Below, one piece after another: positions 43,872-52,834 of a stretch of 64,000 nt of DNA. The first letter of the stretch is position 1; the number at the start of each line of letters is the position of its first letter. The stretch is from Natrinema amylolyticus_A. GTDB lineage: Archaea; Halobacteriota; Halobacteria; Halobacteriales; Natrialbaceae. The position numbers and the translations under genes were made by a program. The notes under the pieces are model-generated. The model worked only from the letters and a program-made list of their open reading frames with translations. It was not told the origin of the DNA and made no database searches. The stretch lies in assembly GCF_042678045.1 (NCBI RefSeq), contig NZ_JBHUDI010000002.1, forward strand, positions 186,001 through 250,000, written 5' to 3'.

Positions 43872-45158
43872 TCACCTGCGATGGTCGTAGACGCGCTGGA
43901 CTTTGCCGACCTCGGTGCGGGCGATCCCGCCTGGGTCGACGAGCTCGAGGTCGTCCGGCGTAAACGAGAGGACGTTCTGCAACCGGGAGAGGATCACGTC
44001 TCGCAGTTCGTTCTCGCTGCGGTCGCTCTCCTCGGCTTTTTCGATGGTGAGTTTCATGACGTCGAGGCTCCCCTCCTTGTGGAGATCGATGCGGTAGTGG
44101 GGGGCGACGCCGTCGACGTCGAGAATAACGTGTTCGATCTCGCTCGGGTAGAGGTTGACACCGCGAACGATGAGGAGGTCGTCCGCACGGCCGGTGACGT
44201 TGTCCATGCGGACCATCGTGCGGCCACACTCACACTCGTCGTAGTTCAGCGTCGTGAGGTCGCCGGTCCGGTAGCGCAGCACTGGCAGCGCCTCTTTCGT
44301 AAGCGTGGTCAACACGAGTTCGCCCTCTTCACCTTCCGCGACGGGTTCGCCCGTGCGCGGATCGACGACTTCCGGATAGAAGTGGTCTTCCCAGATGTGC
44401 AGGCCGTCCTGGGCTTCGTGACACTCCGCGGCGACACCCGGGCCGATGATCTCCGACAGCCCGTAGTTGTTGATACCGGTCGCGTCGAGTCGCTCTTCGA
44501 TCTCCTCGCGCATCGGTTCGGTGCAGGTCTCCGCACCGTAGGCAATCACGGAAATCGGGAGGTCGCATGGATCCAGGTCCATCTCTTCGGCCGTCTCGGC
44601 GAAATACAGCGCGTAGGAGGGCGTACACGCGAGGACGTCGCTCTCCAAGTCCTGTGCGAGTTCGATCTGCCGTTGCGTACCGCCACTGCTCGTCGGCACG
44701 ACCGTTGTGCCGAGTTCCTCGGCGCCCTGATGGAATCCCAGCCCGCCTGTGAACAGGCCGTAACCGTAGGCGTTCTGGACGGTGTCGCCGGGTTCGACGC
44801 CGGCCGCGGCCAGTGATCGCGCCATGGCTTTGCCCCAGATATCGAGATCGTCGTCGGTGTAGGAGACGATCTTTGGCTTGCCGGTCGTCCCGGACGACGC
44901 GTGGATTCGCGCGATCTCTTCGTCGTCGACGGCGAACAGGCCATCGGGATACTCGTCGCGGAAGTCCTCTTTGGTCGTCATCGGGAGCTTCGTGATGTCG
45001 TCGAGGCTCTCGATGTCGCTCGGTTCGACGCCGGCTTCCTCGAGTCGCTCGCGGTAGAACGGGACGTTTTCGTACGCACGTTCGACCGTCTTCGTGAGCC
45101 GATCTGCCTGTAGTTCACGGAGCGCTGCCGGATCGAGTGACTCGTTACTACTTCGCAT
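43872..45158 (-). CDS. Phenylacetate-CoA ligase-like enzyme (PaaK family)
   Basis: 428 residues from ATG 45158 (MRSSNESLDPAALRELQ). PaaK features: opening ERAYENVPFYRERL, P-loop SSGTTGKPKIVSY, VIAYGAETCTEPMREEI, NNYGLSEIIGPGVAAEC, YRTGDLT, and the short C-terminal domain with GRADDLLIVRGVNLYPSEIE. It activates an aryl or arylacetic acid to its CoA ester. The ring epoxidase genes of the phenylacetate pathway are not in the window, so the true substrate may differ. Confidence 0.92.
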   Translation of the reverse strand: MRSSNESLDPAALRELQADRLTKTVERAYENVPFYRERLEEAGVEPSDIESLDDITKLPMTTKEDFRDEYPDGLFAVDDEEIARIHASSGTTGKPKIVSYTDDDLDIWGKAMARSLAAAGVEPGDTVQNAYGYGLFTGGLGFHQGAEELGTTVVPTSSGGTQRQIELAQDLESDVLACTPSYALYFAETAEEMDLDPCDLPISVIAYGAETCTEPMREEIEERLDATGINNYGLSEIIGPGVAAECHEAQDGLHIWEDHFYPEVVDPRTGEPVAEGEEGELVLTTLTKEALPVLRYRTGDLTTLNYDECECGRTMVRMDNVTGRADDLLIVRGVNLYPSEIEHVILDVDGVAPHYRIDLHKEGSLDVMKLTIEKAEESDRSENELRDVILSRLQNVLSFTPDDLELVDPGGIARTEVGKVQRVYDHRR

Positions 45159-45288
45159 ACCAAAACGATGAACGGTCCTCCTCAAAAAGATTCGTGATAT
45201 CGATGCGCATACGGACTGCTGTCAGCCAGTGCCGATGCACCCGTGACACATCATGCGGGTGCGCCGGGCCCAGTGACAGCAGCCTATC

Positions 45289-46293
45289 TCAGACCAGTTC
45301 GGGGCGGACCTCGTCGCCGAGTCGCCGGATACACTCGGCCATCTCCTCGGTGCCGGCACCTGGGTGGTACGTCCGGAAAATGAAGTGAATATCGTCGCCA
45401 AGCGCCTCGCGATAGGTCTCGAGTTCGTCGACGACCTGTTCGGGCGTGCCAAAGATCGCCTGCTCTTTCAGTTCCTGTTTGCGTTCGTCGGACAGTTCGT
45501 CGACGGACTCGCCGGAGAAGATCTCCTCGTACCGGCGCTGGATGTAGAAGTAGCCGTCGCGCATCGCCTCCCAGGCCTCCTCGCGGGAGTCACCGACGAA
45601 CCCGTGTTGGAGGACGTACACCTGAAAGTCGCCGTCGATGTCCTCGTGTTCGCGAACGTTCTCGATGTCTTCCTTGCGCTTGCGGACGCCCTCGAGCGAG
45701 ATGGCCGAGGGCGCACACCAGGCGTCGCCGATGCGAGCGGCCCGCCGCACGGCGGGCTTGGCAGCGCCGCCGAGCATGATCGGGACGTCGTGGGCTGGTT
45801 TCGGCGTCACGTCGACGTCGGCCGGGATCTCGTGGAAGTCGGGCTCGTAGTCGAGTGGCCCCTCCGACCACGCACCGCGGAGCACGTTGACGGTATCGGT
45901 CAGCCGGTCGACTCGCTCGTCCTTGGAGATGCCGAACGCGTCGAACTCATCGACGTTCGAGCCGATCGAGAGGCCGAGCGTCGTCCGTCCATCCGCGATC
46001 TGGTCGATCGTCGCGACGTCCTCCGCGAAGCGGACCGAATCGTACAGTGGGGCTAGCGCAATACACGGCCCGAGTTCGATGTCGTCCGTGACCGCCGCCA
46101 GCGCACCCAGCGCGGGCGAGATCCCCGACATGTACCCGTCGTCGAGGAAGTGATGTTCGGATACCCACGCGCTGTCGAGGCCGGCGTCGTCGATGACGCG
46201 GCCGAGCTCGAGCATCTCGTCGTAAATCTCGCTCATCGAACGGTCGTCGTCCGGTCGCTGCTGACAGGTAAACAGGCCAGTACCGAGTTGCAT
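45289..46293 (-). CDS. Luciferase-like (LLM) flavin/F420-dependent oxidoreductase
   Basis: 334 residues from ATG 46293 (MQLGTGLFTCQQRPDDD). A TIM-barrel LLM protein: SAWVSEHHFLDDGYMSG, the DGRTTLGLSIGSNVDEFDAF pattern and PIMLGGAAKPAVRRAARI. Haloarchaea often use F420 with such enzymes. A monooxygenase or dehydrogenase step in the nearby catabolism is inferred. It is divergent from the thioesterase at 46406. Confidence 0.92.
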   Translation of the reverse strand: MQLGTGLFTCQQRPDDDRSMSEIYDEMLELGRVIDDAGLDSAWVSEHHFLDDGYMSGISPALGALAAVTDDIELGPCIALAPLYDSVRFAEDVATIDQIADGRTTLGLSIGSNVDEFDAFGISKDERVDRLTDTVNVLRGAWSEGPLDYEPDFHEIPADVDVTPKPAHDVPIMLGGAAKPAVRRAARIGDAWCAPSAISLEGVRKRKEDIENVREHEDIDGDFQVYVLQHGFVGDSREEAWEAMRDGYFYIQRRYEEIFSGESVDELSDERKQELKEQAIFGTPEQVVDELETYREALGDDIHFIFRTYHPGAGTEEMAECIRRLGDEVRPELV

Positions 46294-46405
46294 ACACTAC
46301 TCAATTCGGGTGAGCCGCCTTAATCCTTGGCGAAGGGGCGAGGTTCCGCCCGGGGGCGACGACCAGACCGCCACACCGAAGTCCGTCGAGTCGAACAGTC
46401 GTTCC

Positions 46406-46813
46406 ATGGCAACGTTCACATATGAGACGGAGGTTCCAGTTCGCTTTCGCGACCTCGATCCGATGGGACGAGTCCACAACGCCGTCATCCTGATGTACGT
46501 CGAGGAAGCGCGCGCCCGGTATTTCCAGGAGGTCGTCGGCGAACGACTCGAGGAGACTGACGGTGCCCTGGTCCACCAGGAGATCGACTACACCGCCCCG
46601 ATCGAACTCGAGGACGCGGTGACGGTTCGCTACCGCGTCTCGAAAATCGGCGCGTCCAGCCTCACCACGGTCTTCGAGGTACGGACGGACGACGGTATCG
46701 CGGCGGACGGCGAGGTCGTTCACGTGGTGCTCGACGAAGTGGGAGAGACTCGATCGGTGCCCGACACGTGGCGCGAGAACATTACGGCGTTCGAAGACGA
46801 GTCAGTGGAGTAG
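46406..46813 (+). CDS. YbgC/4HBT-type acyl-CoA thioesterase
   Basis: 135 residues from ATG 46406 (MATFTYETEVPVRFRDL). The hotdog motif VRFRDLDPMGRVHNAVIL holds the catalytic Asp of 4-hydroxybenzoyl-CoA thioesterase-type enzymes, and YVEEARARYFQEV follows. It hydrolyses an acyl-CoA in the same catabolic neighbourhood. Upstream codons in frame to 46310 are not family-like. Confidence 0.9.
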   Translation: MATFTYETEVPVRFRDLDPMGRVHNAVILMYVEEARARYFQEVVGERLEETDGALVHQEIDYTAPIELEDAVTVRYRVSKIGASSLTTVFEVRTDDGIAADGEVVHVVLDEVGETRSVPDTWRENITAFEDESVE

Positions 46814-46839
46814 CGCGCGAGATTTGCGTATCGGCGGGG

Positions 46840-48465
46840 TCAGTCGTCGGTTCCGGTTCCATCACCTGTGACCATGCCGGTAGATTCCTCCGGACTGCCC
46901 TTGAGACAGCCGAGATCCATCACCGCCTTGATGTCCTCGTCCAAGTCGTGATAGTCGCTCGTGCTCGTAACGAGCGAAACGGCGACGAAGACAACGACGG
47001 CGACGATCGTGGCGAGTTGGCCACCGAGGAATCCCAGGGGAAGTTCGATACCGGCGTACTCGCCACCATAGGCGAGGAGGATCGTAAGCACCAGTCCGGC
47101 GCCGCCACCCGCGAGTGCTCCTTCGGCGGTCGCTCCCCGCCAGTTGTACGCGATAGCGATACAGGGGAAGATGACGGCCGCGAAGATCGCCCAGCCCGCG
47201 GCACCGAGAACGAAGATGAGGCCGGGGAAAGTGGCTGCGATGACGCCCGCCGCGATAAGGAGTACAGCCGTGGTCAGACGCCCCCAGCGGACTTCCTGCT
47301 CTTGGGTGAGGTCGACGTCCCGGTGTTCAATGAAGTAATCGTGGACGACCGCGGACGCGCCCATGTTGAGAAATGCGTTGCTCGTCGACATGATCGCGGC
47401 CATGACCGCAGTGAGCACGAACGCGACGACGACGTCCGGAGCCCACTGGATGAGCGCGAGCGGGAGGGTCGCATCCGGATTGCCCGGATCGGCGACGGTC
47501 CCATCGATGATGGCAGCCCGCAGAAACGGTGCGGCGAGCCAGTACATCGCCGTCGCGAGGTACGCCGACCCCGTGATGAGTGCACCCCACTTCAGCACCG
47601 AGACGTCACGTACCATGTAGAACTTCGTGATCGCGTGGGGCTGGCCGGCGACGGTCGCCTGGATGATGATCACCGAGATGACCAGACCGATAGCCATGAG
47701 TCCGTCGCCGCCGAGCAGCGTGAACTCGAAGTACGCGGGATTTTCCGCTTGAATCGTCTCGATCATCCCGTTCCAGCCGACCCCGGAGTTCGTCACGACG
47801 TAGTAAGCGGTCAGTACGCCGCCAATTACCATGATCGCACCCTGAATCGCGTCGGACCAGATGGCCGCGAGCATCCCCCCGATGACGGTGTAGAAGCCGA
47901 CGACCACCAACCCGATCAGCAGTGCCTCGAAGAAACTGATCGGCAGGATGAGTGATCCGACGATCCCGAGTGCAGCGTACTGGGCGGCGAGGTACCCCAT
48001 ACTGCCGAGCAGGACCGACGCCGCACCGAGCAACCGGACGCGTTCGTCCTGAAAACGGTAGTACATCGCGTCTGGCGCGGTAATCGCGTTGCGCACGTCG
48101 CCGAGTACGCGCATCTTCCGTCCGAGCAACCAGTACGACGCGGTGAACCCAAAGATGATCAACCCTCCGACCAAAATGAAGTACTCGAAGCCGACGAGGT
48201 AGCCCGTTCCGGTGACACCGATCATTCCCCACCCACTCTGGATCGAGGCGAACACCGCCAGCGCGACGACGAGGACGCCCGACCGTCGTCCCGCCACGAA
48301 GTACTCCTCCTGGTTGGTCTGGTATCGACTCGCCAGTATCCCGATCCCGACCATCAGGACGGCGAACACGGCGAAGAATATCACTGCGGTCTCCGAGTAA
48401 TAGTCGACACCGAGGTCATCACCCCACGTCTGCAGCGGGATCAACACGCCGGCACTGACGCTCAT
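46840..48465 (-). CDS. Sodium:solute symporter (SSS) family transporter
   Basis: 541 residues from ATG 48465. About 13 membrane helices with the SSS pattern: AVFASIQSGWGMIGVTGTGY, GGMLAAIWSDAIQGAIMVIG, AAIMSTSNAFLNMGASAVVH. It couples solute uptake to sodium. Substrate unknown; organic acids are common in this family. The ATG shares a base with the stop of the small membrane gene upstream, so the two form one unit. Confidence 0.93.
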   Translation of the reverse strand: MSVSAGVLIPLQTWGDDLGVDYYSETAVIFFAVFAVLMVGIGILASRYQTNQEEYFVAGRRSGVLVVALAVFASIQSGWGMIGVTGTGYLVGFEYFILVGGLIIFGFTASYWLLGRKMRVLGDVRNAITAPDAMYYRFQDERVRLLGAASVLLGSMGYLAAQYAALGIVGSLILPISFFEALLIGLVVVGFYTVIGGMLAAIWSDAIQGAIMVIGGVLTAYYVVTNSGVGWNGMIETIQAENPAYFEFTLLGGDGLMAIGLVISVIIIQATVAGQPHAITKFYMVRDVSVLKWGALITGSAYLATAMYWLAAPFLRAAIIDGTVADPGNPDATLPLALIQWAPDVVVAFVLTAVMAAIMSTSNAFLNMGASAVVHDYFIEHRDVDLTQEQEVRWGRLTTAVLLIAAGVIAATFPGLIFVLGAAGWAIFAAVIFPCIAIAYNWRGATAEGALAGGGAGLVLTILLAYGGEYAGIELPLGFLGGQLATIVAVVVFVAVSLVTSTSDYHDLDEDIKAVMDLGCLKGSPEESTGMVTGDGTGTDD

Positions 48466-48632
48466 CAATCGTTCACCTCACTGGGGTCAATTTCACCGAG
48501 AGAGTCCCGTTCTCGAACCGTCTCTGTCCCCTCCAACTGCGTCCCGAGGTACGCCGAGACGACGAGAAAGAGGACGACGAGCGAGAGGAACACCTCGACG
48601 ACCGGCGTCGGGAACCCGAGCAGGTAACTCAT
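48465..48632 (-). CDS. Small membrane partner of the SSS transporter
   Basis: 55 residues from ATG 48632 (MSYLLGFPTPVVEVFLS). One hydrophobic helix (VVEVFLSLVVLFLVVSAYLG) and an acidic C-terminal tail. The stop overlaps the transporter start by one base. Small helices of this sort accompany several SSS symporters; a stabilising role is inferred. Confidence 0.75.
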   Translation of the reverse strand: MSYLLGFPTPVVEVFLSLVVLFLVVSAYLGTQLEGTETVRERDSLGEIDPSEVND

Positions 48633-48745
48633 CGGACGATCACCTCTCGGTCGCGTTGGTGTTGGTCTCTCGCACCGATCACCGCTCGGCTGCTCGAGTG
48701 TAGTTCGTGGTTCGAATCCCCATGATGTGTAGTATCGTCCCACAT

Positions 48746-48768
48746 ACAAATCAAACAATCAGATTTGT
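48746..48768. promoter_or_regulatory. Inverted repeat in divergent promoter region
   Basis: ACAAATC-N9-GATTTGT has perfect 7-bp arms and includes AATCAAAC-N5-GATTTG. A related element, AATCAAAC-N4-GATTTG, lies at 52233. It sits between the SSS transporter unit and the flavoenzyme gene, beside a TATA-like TTTATAAG. Confidence 0.5.
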
Positions 48769-48905
48769 GATTTATAAGCGTTACGCCGCCTTCCGTCGCG
48801 ACGGCTGGTCACCGACTCTCGAGACGGTTCGAGCTTCGATGACGAACCGTCGCCGACGACCGTGGGAGAAACAGTTTTGTCGCATGCTATATGTACACGA
48901 AATAC

Positions 48906-50897
48906 ATGTCTGACCAGCATAACGCACTCTTCGAGTCGATCGATCTCGGCCCCGTCACGGTGCCGAACAGGGTTTTTCAGCCGCCACACGGGAACGCGTA
49001 CGGGCTCGGTGACCAACAGACGGCCTTCCGTGCGGAGAAGGCACGGGGCGGATTCGGTCTGATCGTCCAGGAGTACAGTCAGATTCACGAATCGACCGAT
49101 GTTACGCCCGTCGACTCGGGATACATCCACGACGACGAGACGATCCCGCCACAGCGAGAGATGGTCGACGCGGTTCACGACCACGGCGGAAAGCTGTTCG
49201 TCGAGTTGTGGCACGGCGGTGCGACGGCCGGGAACTACGGAAGTCGCCGCCCGCCGCTTTCGGCGTCGCAACTTCCAACCGGCAACTACTATACGCCCAA
49301 GGAGATGGAACACGACGATATCCAGAAAATCGTCGAGGCGTTCGGTAACGGAGCAGACCGGGCGCGGCGAGCAGACTACGACGGCATCGAACTCCACGCA
49401 GCACACGGCTACCTCATCTCACAGTTCCTATCACCGTTCTACAACGACCGCGACGACGAGTACGGCGGGTCGCTCGAGAACCGAATGCGATTCTTCCGGG
49501 AGATCATCAAGAGCGTTCGCGAGAACGTAAGCGACGACATGGCCGTCGGTGCCCGGTACACGATCGACGAACGCGTCGAAGGCGGGCTGACTGCGGACGG
49601 TGACGGGCTCGAGATCGTTCGGCGAATTGGCGACGATCTCGACTTCTGGGATATCGACATCGGCGTCAAACAGTCGATCGACGACATGATCGCGCCGAGT
49701 CGTCGCCATTCGAAGAACTACCAGATAGATTTCATGAAGGCTGCCACCGACGAACTCGACGTTCCCGTCGGCGGCACCGGACGAATCACCGACCCGGACG
49801 ACGCGGTCGCGCTCCTCGAGGAGGGGTACGTGGACATGGTCGGCATGGCACGCCAGTCGATCTCGGACCCCCACTGGCCGCGAAAGGTGAGAGAGGAGCG
49901 CGTCGACGAGATCCGGGAGTGTATCGGCTGTAACGTCTGCGTCTCACAATCGAGACAGGGAATCCCACTCACCTGCACGCAGAACCCGACGGTCGGGAGG
50001 GAAGCGATTTGGCCGCCCGAGGAGTACGAAACAGTCGACGAACCGAAAGGCATCCTCGTGGTCGGCGGCGGGCCGGCTGGCATGGAGTTCGCGAGGGTCG
50101 CCGGCGAGCGAGGACATCTCGTTCACCTCAACGAGAAAGCGGAGACACTCGGCGGCCGGGTCAACTTCGAAGGGACGTTGCCTGATCTCGGTGAATGGAA
50201 TCGGGTTCGCGACTGGCGGGCAACCGAACTCGAGCGGCTCGACGACGTCGCCGTCCACACGGGAAGCAAAGCAGAGATGAGCTACGACGACGTCGAGAGC
50301 TACGGTGCGGAGGTCGTCGTCGTCGCGACTGGCGCGAGCTGGTCAGAGAAAGGTGAGACGTCGGGAACGCACCGTCCCGTTCCGGGCTGGGACCGTGACC
50401 ACGTGCTGACTCCCGAAGATGCGCTCGAGGTCGATCCCTCAGGACGGGATGTCGTGATCTTCGACGAGGAGGGGTACAACGTGAGCGCCGGCGTCGCCCA
50501 GTCGCTCGCCGCCGACAACGACGTGACGTTCGTGACGCCGAGTGCGAGCGCGTTCGATCAGGCGGTGCACACGTTCGAACGGGGAACGATCTTCACGGCC
50601 CTCTTCGAGAGCGGCGTCGAGTTCATATCTCACCACGCACTCGAAGAAATCCGCGACGACGACGTCGTCGCCGCCAACGTCCACTCGGGAGAGCAGACCA
50701 CGCTCGAGGCGGACTACGTCGTCTTCACGACGATGCGAAAGTCGAACGACGACCTCTACCGCGATCTTACGACGAACCTCGACTCGCTCCGGCAGTCGAC
50801 CGAAATCGAGGAAGTCCATGCAATCGGCGACTGCGTCTCGCCGCGGCGGATCGCCGACGCCGTCTATTCCGGTCACGATCTCGGTCGGCAGGTATAG
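48906..50897 (+). CDS. OYE/2,4-dienoyl-CoA reductase-type Fe-S flavoenzyme
   Basis: 663 residues from ATG 48906 (MSDQHNALFESIDLGPV); ATG 48891 is possible. N-terminal FMN TIM barrel (NRVFQPPHGNAYG, ELHAAHGYLISQFLSP), then a 4Fe-4S cluster in CIGCNVCVS with PLTCTQNP, then a FAD/NAD domain with ILVVGGGPAGMEFARVAGER. The order matches 2,4-dienoyl-CoA reductase and trimethylamine or dimethylamine dehydrogenases. The substrate may be an enoyl compound or an amine. Confidence 0.93.
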   Translation: MSDQHNALFESIDLGPVTVPNRVFQPPHGNAYGLGDQQTAFRAEKARGGFGLIVQEYSQIHESTDVTPVDSGYIHDDETIPPQREMVDAVHDHGGKLFVELWHGGATAGNYGSRRPPLSASQLPTGNYYTPKEMEHDDIQKIVEAFGNGADRARRADYDGIELHAAHGYLISQFLSPFYNDRDDEYGGSLENRMRFFREIIKSVRENVSDDMAVGARYTIDERVEGGLTADGDGLEIVRRIGDDLDFWDIDIGVKQSIDDMIAPSRRHSKNYQIDFMKAATDELDVPVGGTGRITDPDDAVALLEEGYVDMVGMARQSISDPHWPRKVREERVDEIRECIGCNVCVSQSRQGIPLTCTQNPTVGREAIWPPEEYETVDEPKGILVVGGGPAGMEFARVAGERGHLVHLNEKAETLGGRVNFEGTLPDLGEWNRVRDWRATELERLDDVAVHTGSKAEMSYDDVESYGAEVVVVATGASWSEKGETSGTHRPVPGWDRDHVLTPEDALEVDPSGRDVVIFDEEGYNVSAGVAQSLAADNDVTFVTPSASAFDQAVHTFERGTIFTALFESGVEFISHHALEEIRDDDVVAANVHSGEQTTLEADYVVFTTMRKSNDDLYRDLTTNLDSLRQSTEIEEVHAIGDCVSPRRIADAVYSGHDLGRQV

Positions 50898-50938
50898 ACG
50901 ATCGCCCGCAGAGGGCGGTATTCGTGAGTCGCCGCCGT

Positions 50939-52207
50939 TCAGCAGTCGATCTGGGTGATCTCTTCGACCGGCCATTGACTGAGGATTTCGACACCGTTCT
51001 CGCGGACGACAACCATCTCCTCGACACGGACGCCCTGGCGGTCGGCCGGCTGCATCGTCTCGACGGCCATCGTCATTCCCTCCTCGATCTCGATGGGGTG
51101 GTCGGGCGAGAGGCCGCGCCAGATGAGCGGCTCCTCGTAGAGCTGGAGCCCCAGGCCGTGGGCCCAGTGGTTGGTCGTCATCTGCCAGAACTCGTCGGCG
51201 TCGTACCAGTCCATGTGCTCGCCTTCCTCGTCGGGGAAGCCCTTGCAGATCTCGTCAGTCGTCGCCCCGGGCTCGATGCGCTCTAACACGTCGTAGAGGT
51301 CGTCGCGGGCCTTTTCGTAGGCGGCCTGTTGGGCCTGTGTGGGCTCGCCCATGGAGAACGTGCGGTAGTAACAGGAGCGATAGCCCAGGTAGCCGATGTT
51401 GTAGAAGTCGGCGTAGACGAGGTCGCCGGGCCGGATCATGCGGTCGGTCGTGTTGGCCTGGTGTTTCGGCCACGTGTTCGGGCCGGAGGTGACGTAGCCG
51501 CCCTGGGCCATCGCGCCGTGACGCCAGAGTTCGTTGACCGCGTCGCCCCAGACCTCGGACTCGCGTTTACCGGGTTTCGCGCTCTCAGTGATAGCCTGGA
51601 AGCCCGCTTCACAGATGGCTGCGACCTGTCGGAGACACTCGATCTCGTCGCGCGTCTTCACCTTGCGCGCGTCGAGCATGATGTCCGTAGCTGCGTCCGT
51701 GTCGACGTCGACGCCGCGGTCCTCGAAGCGCTCGACGAGTGCGCCGTTAGCCACGTCGATGCCCATCGTCTCCTTGGCGACGCCGTACTCCTCCATGGCC
51801 TCGTAGACCGTCTCGGCCATCCTGTCCTTGAGCCAGCGTCGCGCCGAGGCGCTCCCCGAGGCCCGGGGGACGTTCCCGAGGCCGGGACAGGCGTACCGGA
51901 TGTCGTCGAGCCAGGGGCAGTTGAACCGCTGGTTCGAGGCGTGATCGGCCGTGTCCCAGTGGATAATATCGCCGTCTTCCGTGAGCAGCGTGTAGTGGTC
52001 CGCACCGCTGCCGCCGGTCATCGCGAGCCCGGTCACGTAGCGGACGTTCGGGTCGTTGATGAGCAGCATCGATCCCAACTCCGAGTCCTGGAGTCGCTCG
52101 AGCGCTCGCTCTTTGCGCTCGCGGCGCATGCGCTGGACGTTGATGCGCTCTTCCCAGTCGACAGCCATGGTTCCACGCGTTCCTTCCATGAAGTCGCGCT
52201 CGTACAT
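50939..52207 (-). CDS. M24 (creatinase/aminopeptidase P-like) family protein
   Basis: 422 residues from ATG 52207 (MYERDFMEGTRGTMAVD). N-terminal creatinase-like domain (LLINDPNVRYVTGLAMTGG) and C-terminal pita-bread fold. Of the five usual metal ligands, the first Asp lies in LVYADFYN, the His in AHGLGLQLYEEP, and the two Glu in MAVETM and RVEEMVVV. The second Asp of the normal SDITRTF-type segment is replaced, since the protein has YRSCYYRTF. Peptidase activity is therefore doubtful; a creatinase-like or DddP-like lyase role is possible. Confidence 0.9.
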   Translation of the reverse strand: MYERDFMEGTRGTMAVDWEERINVQRMRRERKERALERLQDSELGSMLLINDPNVRYVTGLAMTGGSGADHYTLLTEDGDIIHWDTADHASNQRFNCPWLDDIRYACPGLGNVPRASGSASARRWLKDRMAETVYEAMEEYGVAKETMGIDVANGALVERFEDRGVDVDTDAATDIMLDARKVKTRDEIECLRQVAAICEAGFQAITESAKPGKRESEVWGDAVNELWRHGAMAQGGYVTSGPNTWPKHQANTTDRMIRPGDLVYADFYNIGYLGYRSCYYRTFSMGEPTQAQQAAYEKARDDLYDVLERIEPGATTDEICKGFPDEEGEHMDWYDADEFWQMTTNHWAHGLGLQLYEEPLIWRGLSPDHPIEIEEGMTMAVETMQPADRQGVRVEEMVVVRENGVEILSQWPVEEITQIDC

Positions 52208-52232
52208 CACACCAACGTACACAGAGGGGGCT

Positions 52233-52252
52233 AATCAAACTCCGGATTTGAT
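52233..52252. promoter_or_regulatory. Inverted repeat in M24/VOC divergent region
   Basis: ATCAAA-CTCCGGA-TTTGAT has perfect 6-bp arms and contains AATCAAAC-N4-GATTTG, close to the element at 48746-48768. It lies 26 bp upstream of the M24 ATG. Confidence 0.5.
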
Positions 52253-52345
52253 GGTGACAGCTGACACACCCCACCGGTCAGTTCGCTGTGCTGTCAGCGT
52301 GCGACCACCCGAGCCTATAACTGGCTGCCGCGACCACTGGTGGCT

Positions 52346-52819
52346 ATGTCCCACCAGACGCCGATTCGCGTCGACCACACCGGCATCGCCGTCGAATCGA
52401 TCGCCGACGCCGAACCGATCCTGTTCGCGCTCGGCTGTCGGAAGCTCATCGAGGAGTCCGTCGAAGGCCGCTTCCGCTGGGCCCAGTACGACTTCGGGAT
52501 GGACGCCTCGCGATTGGAACTCATCGAACCCGAGGCCGACGACACCTTCCTGACCGAGTATCTCGACGACCATGGCCCCGGACTCCACCACATCACCTTC
52601 GAAGTCGCGGACATCGCGACCGTCGCCGCGGCGCTCGAGGACGCCGGCTACCGGGTCGTCGAGTACGAAGAATACGACGACTGGACGGAGGCGTTCGTTC
52701 CTCCGTCGAACCCGACGGGGGCGCTGTTCCAGCTGTTCGAGTACCACGAAGGGTACGGCGAGGACCGCCCGCCGGCCGATGCGCTCTACGTCGACGGCCA
52801 GCGGTTAGACGAATCGTAA
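52346..52819 (+). CDS. VOC-superfamily protein (methylmalonyl-CoA epimerase-like)
   Basis: 157 residues from ATG 52346 (MSHQTPIRVDHTGIAVE). Two beta-alpha-beta-beta-beta repeats, with the metal-binding His in VDHTGIAVES and LHHITFEVAD and Glu in LELIEPEAD and FQLFEYHEG. The pattern is that of methylmalonyl-CoA epimerase and glyoxalase relatives. Context with a ThDP enzyme and an SDR suggests a step in degradation of an unidentified compound. Confidence 0.88.
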   Translation: MSHQTPIRVDHTGIAVESIADAEPILFALGCRKLIEESVEGRFRWAQYDFGMDASRLELIEPEADDTFLTEYLDDHGPGLHHITFEVADIATVAAALEDAGYRVVEYEEYDDWTEAFVPPSNPTGALFQLFEYHEGYGEDRPPADALYVDGQRLDES

Positions 52820-52834
52820 GCGTAGAGAAACCGA

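Noticed and set aside
48709..48720. tRNA-like T-arm sequence GGTTCGAATCCC
   Set aside because: The stem does not pair well and no D-arm, anticodon arm or acceptor stem is found around it.
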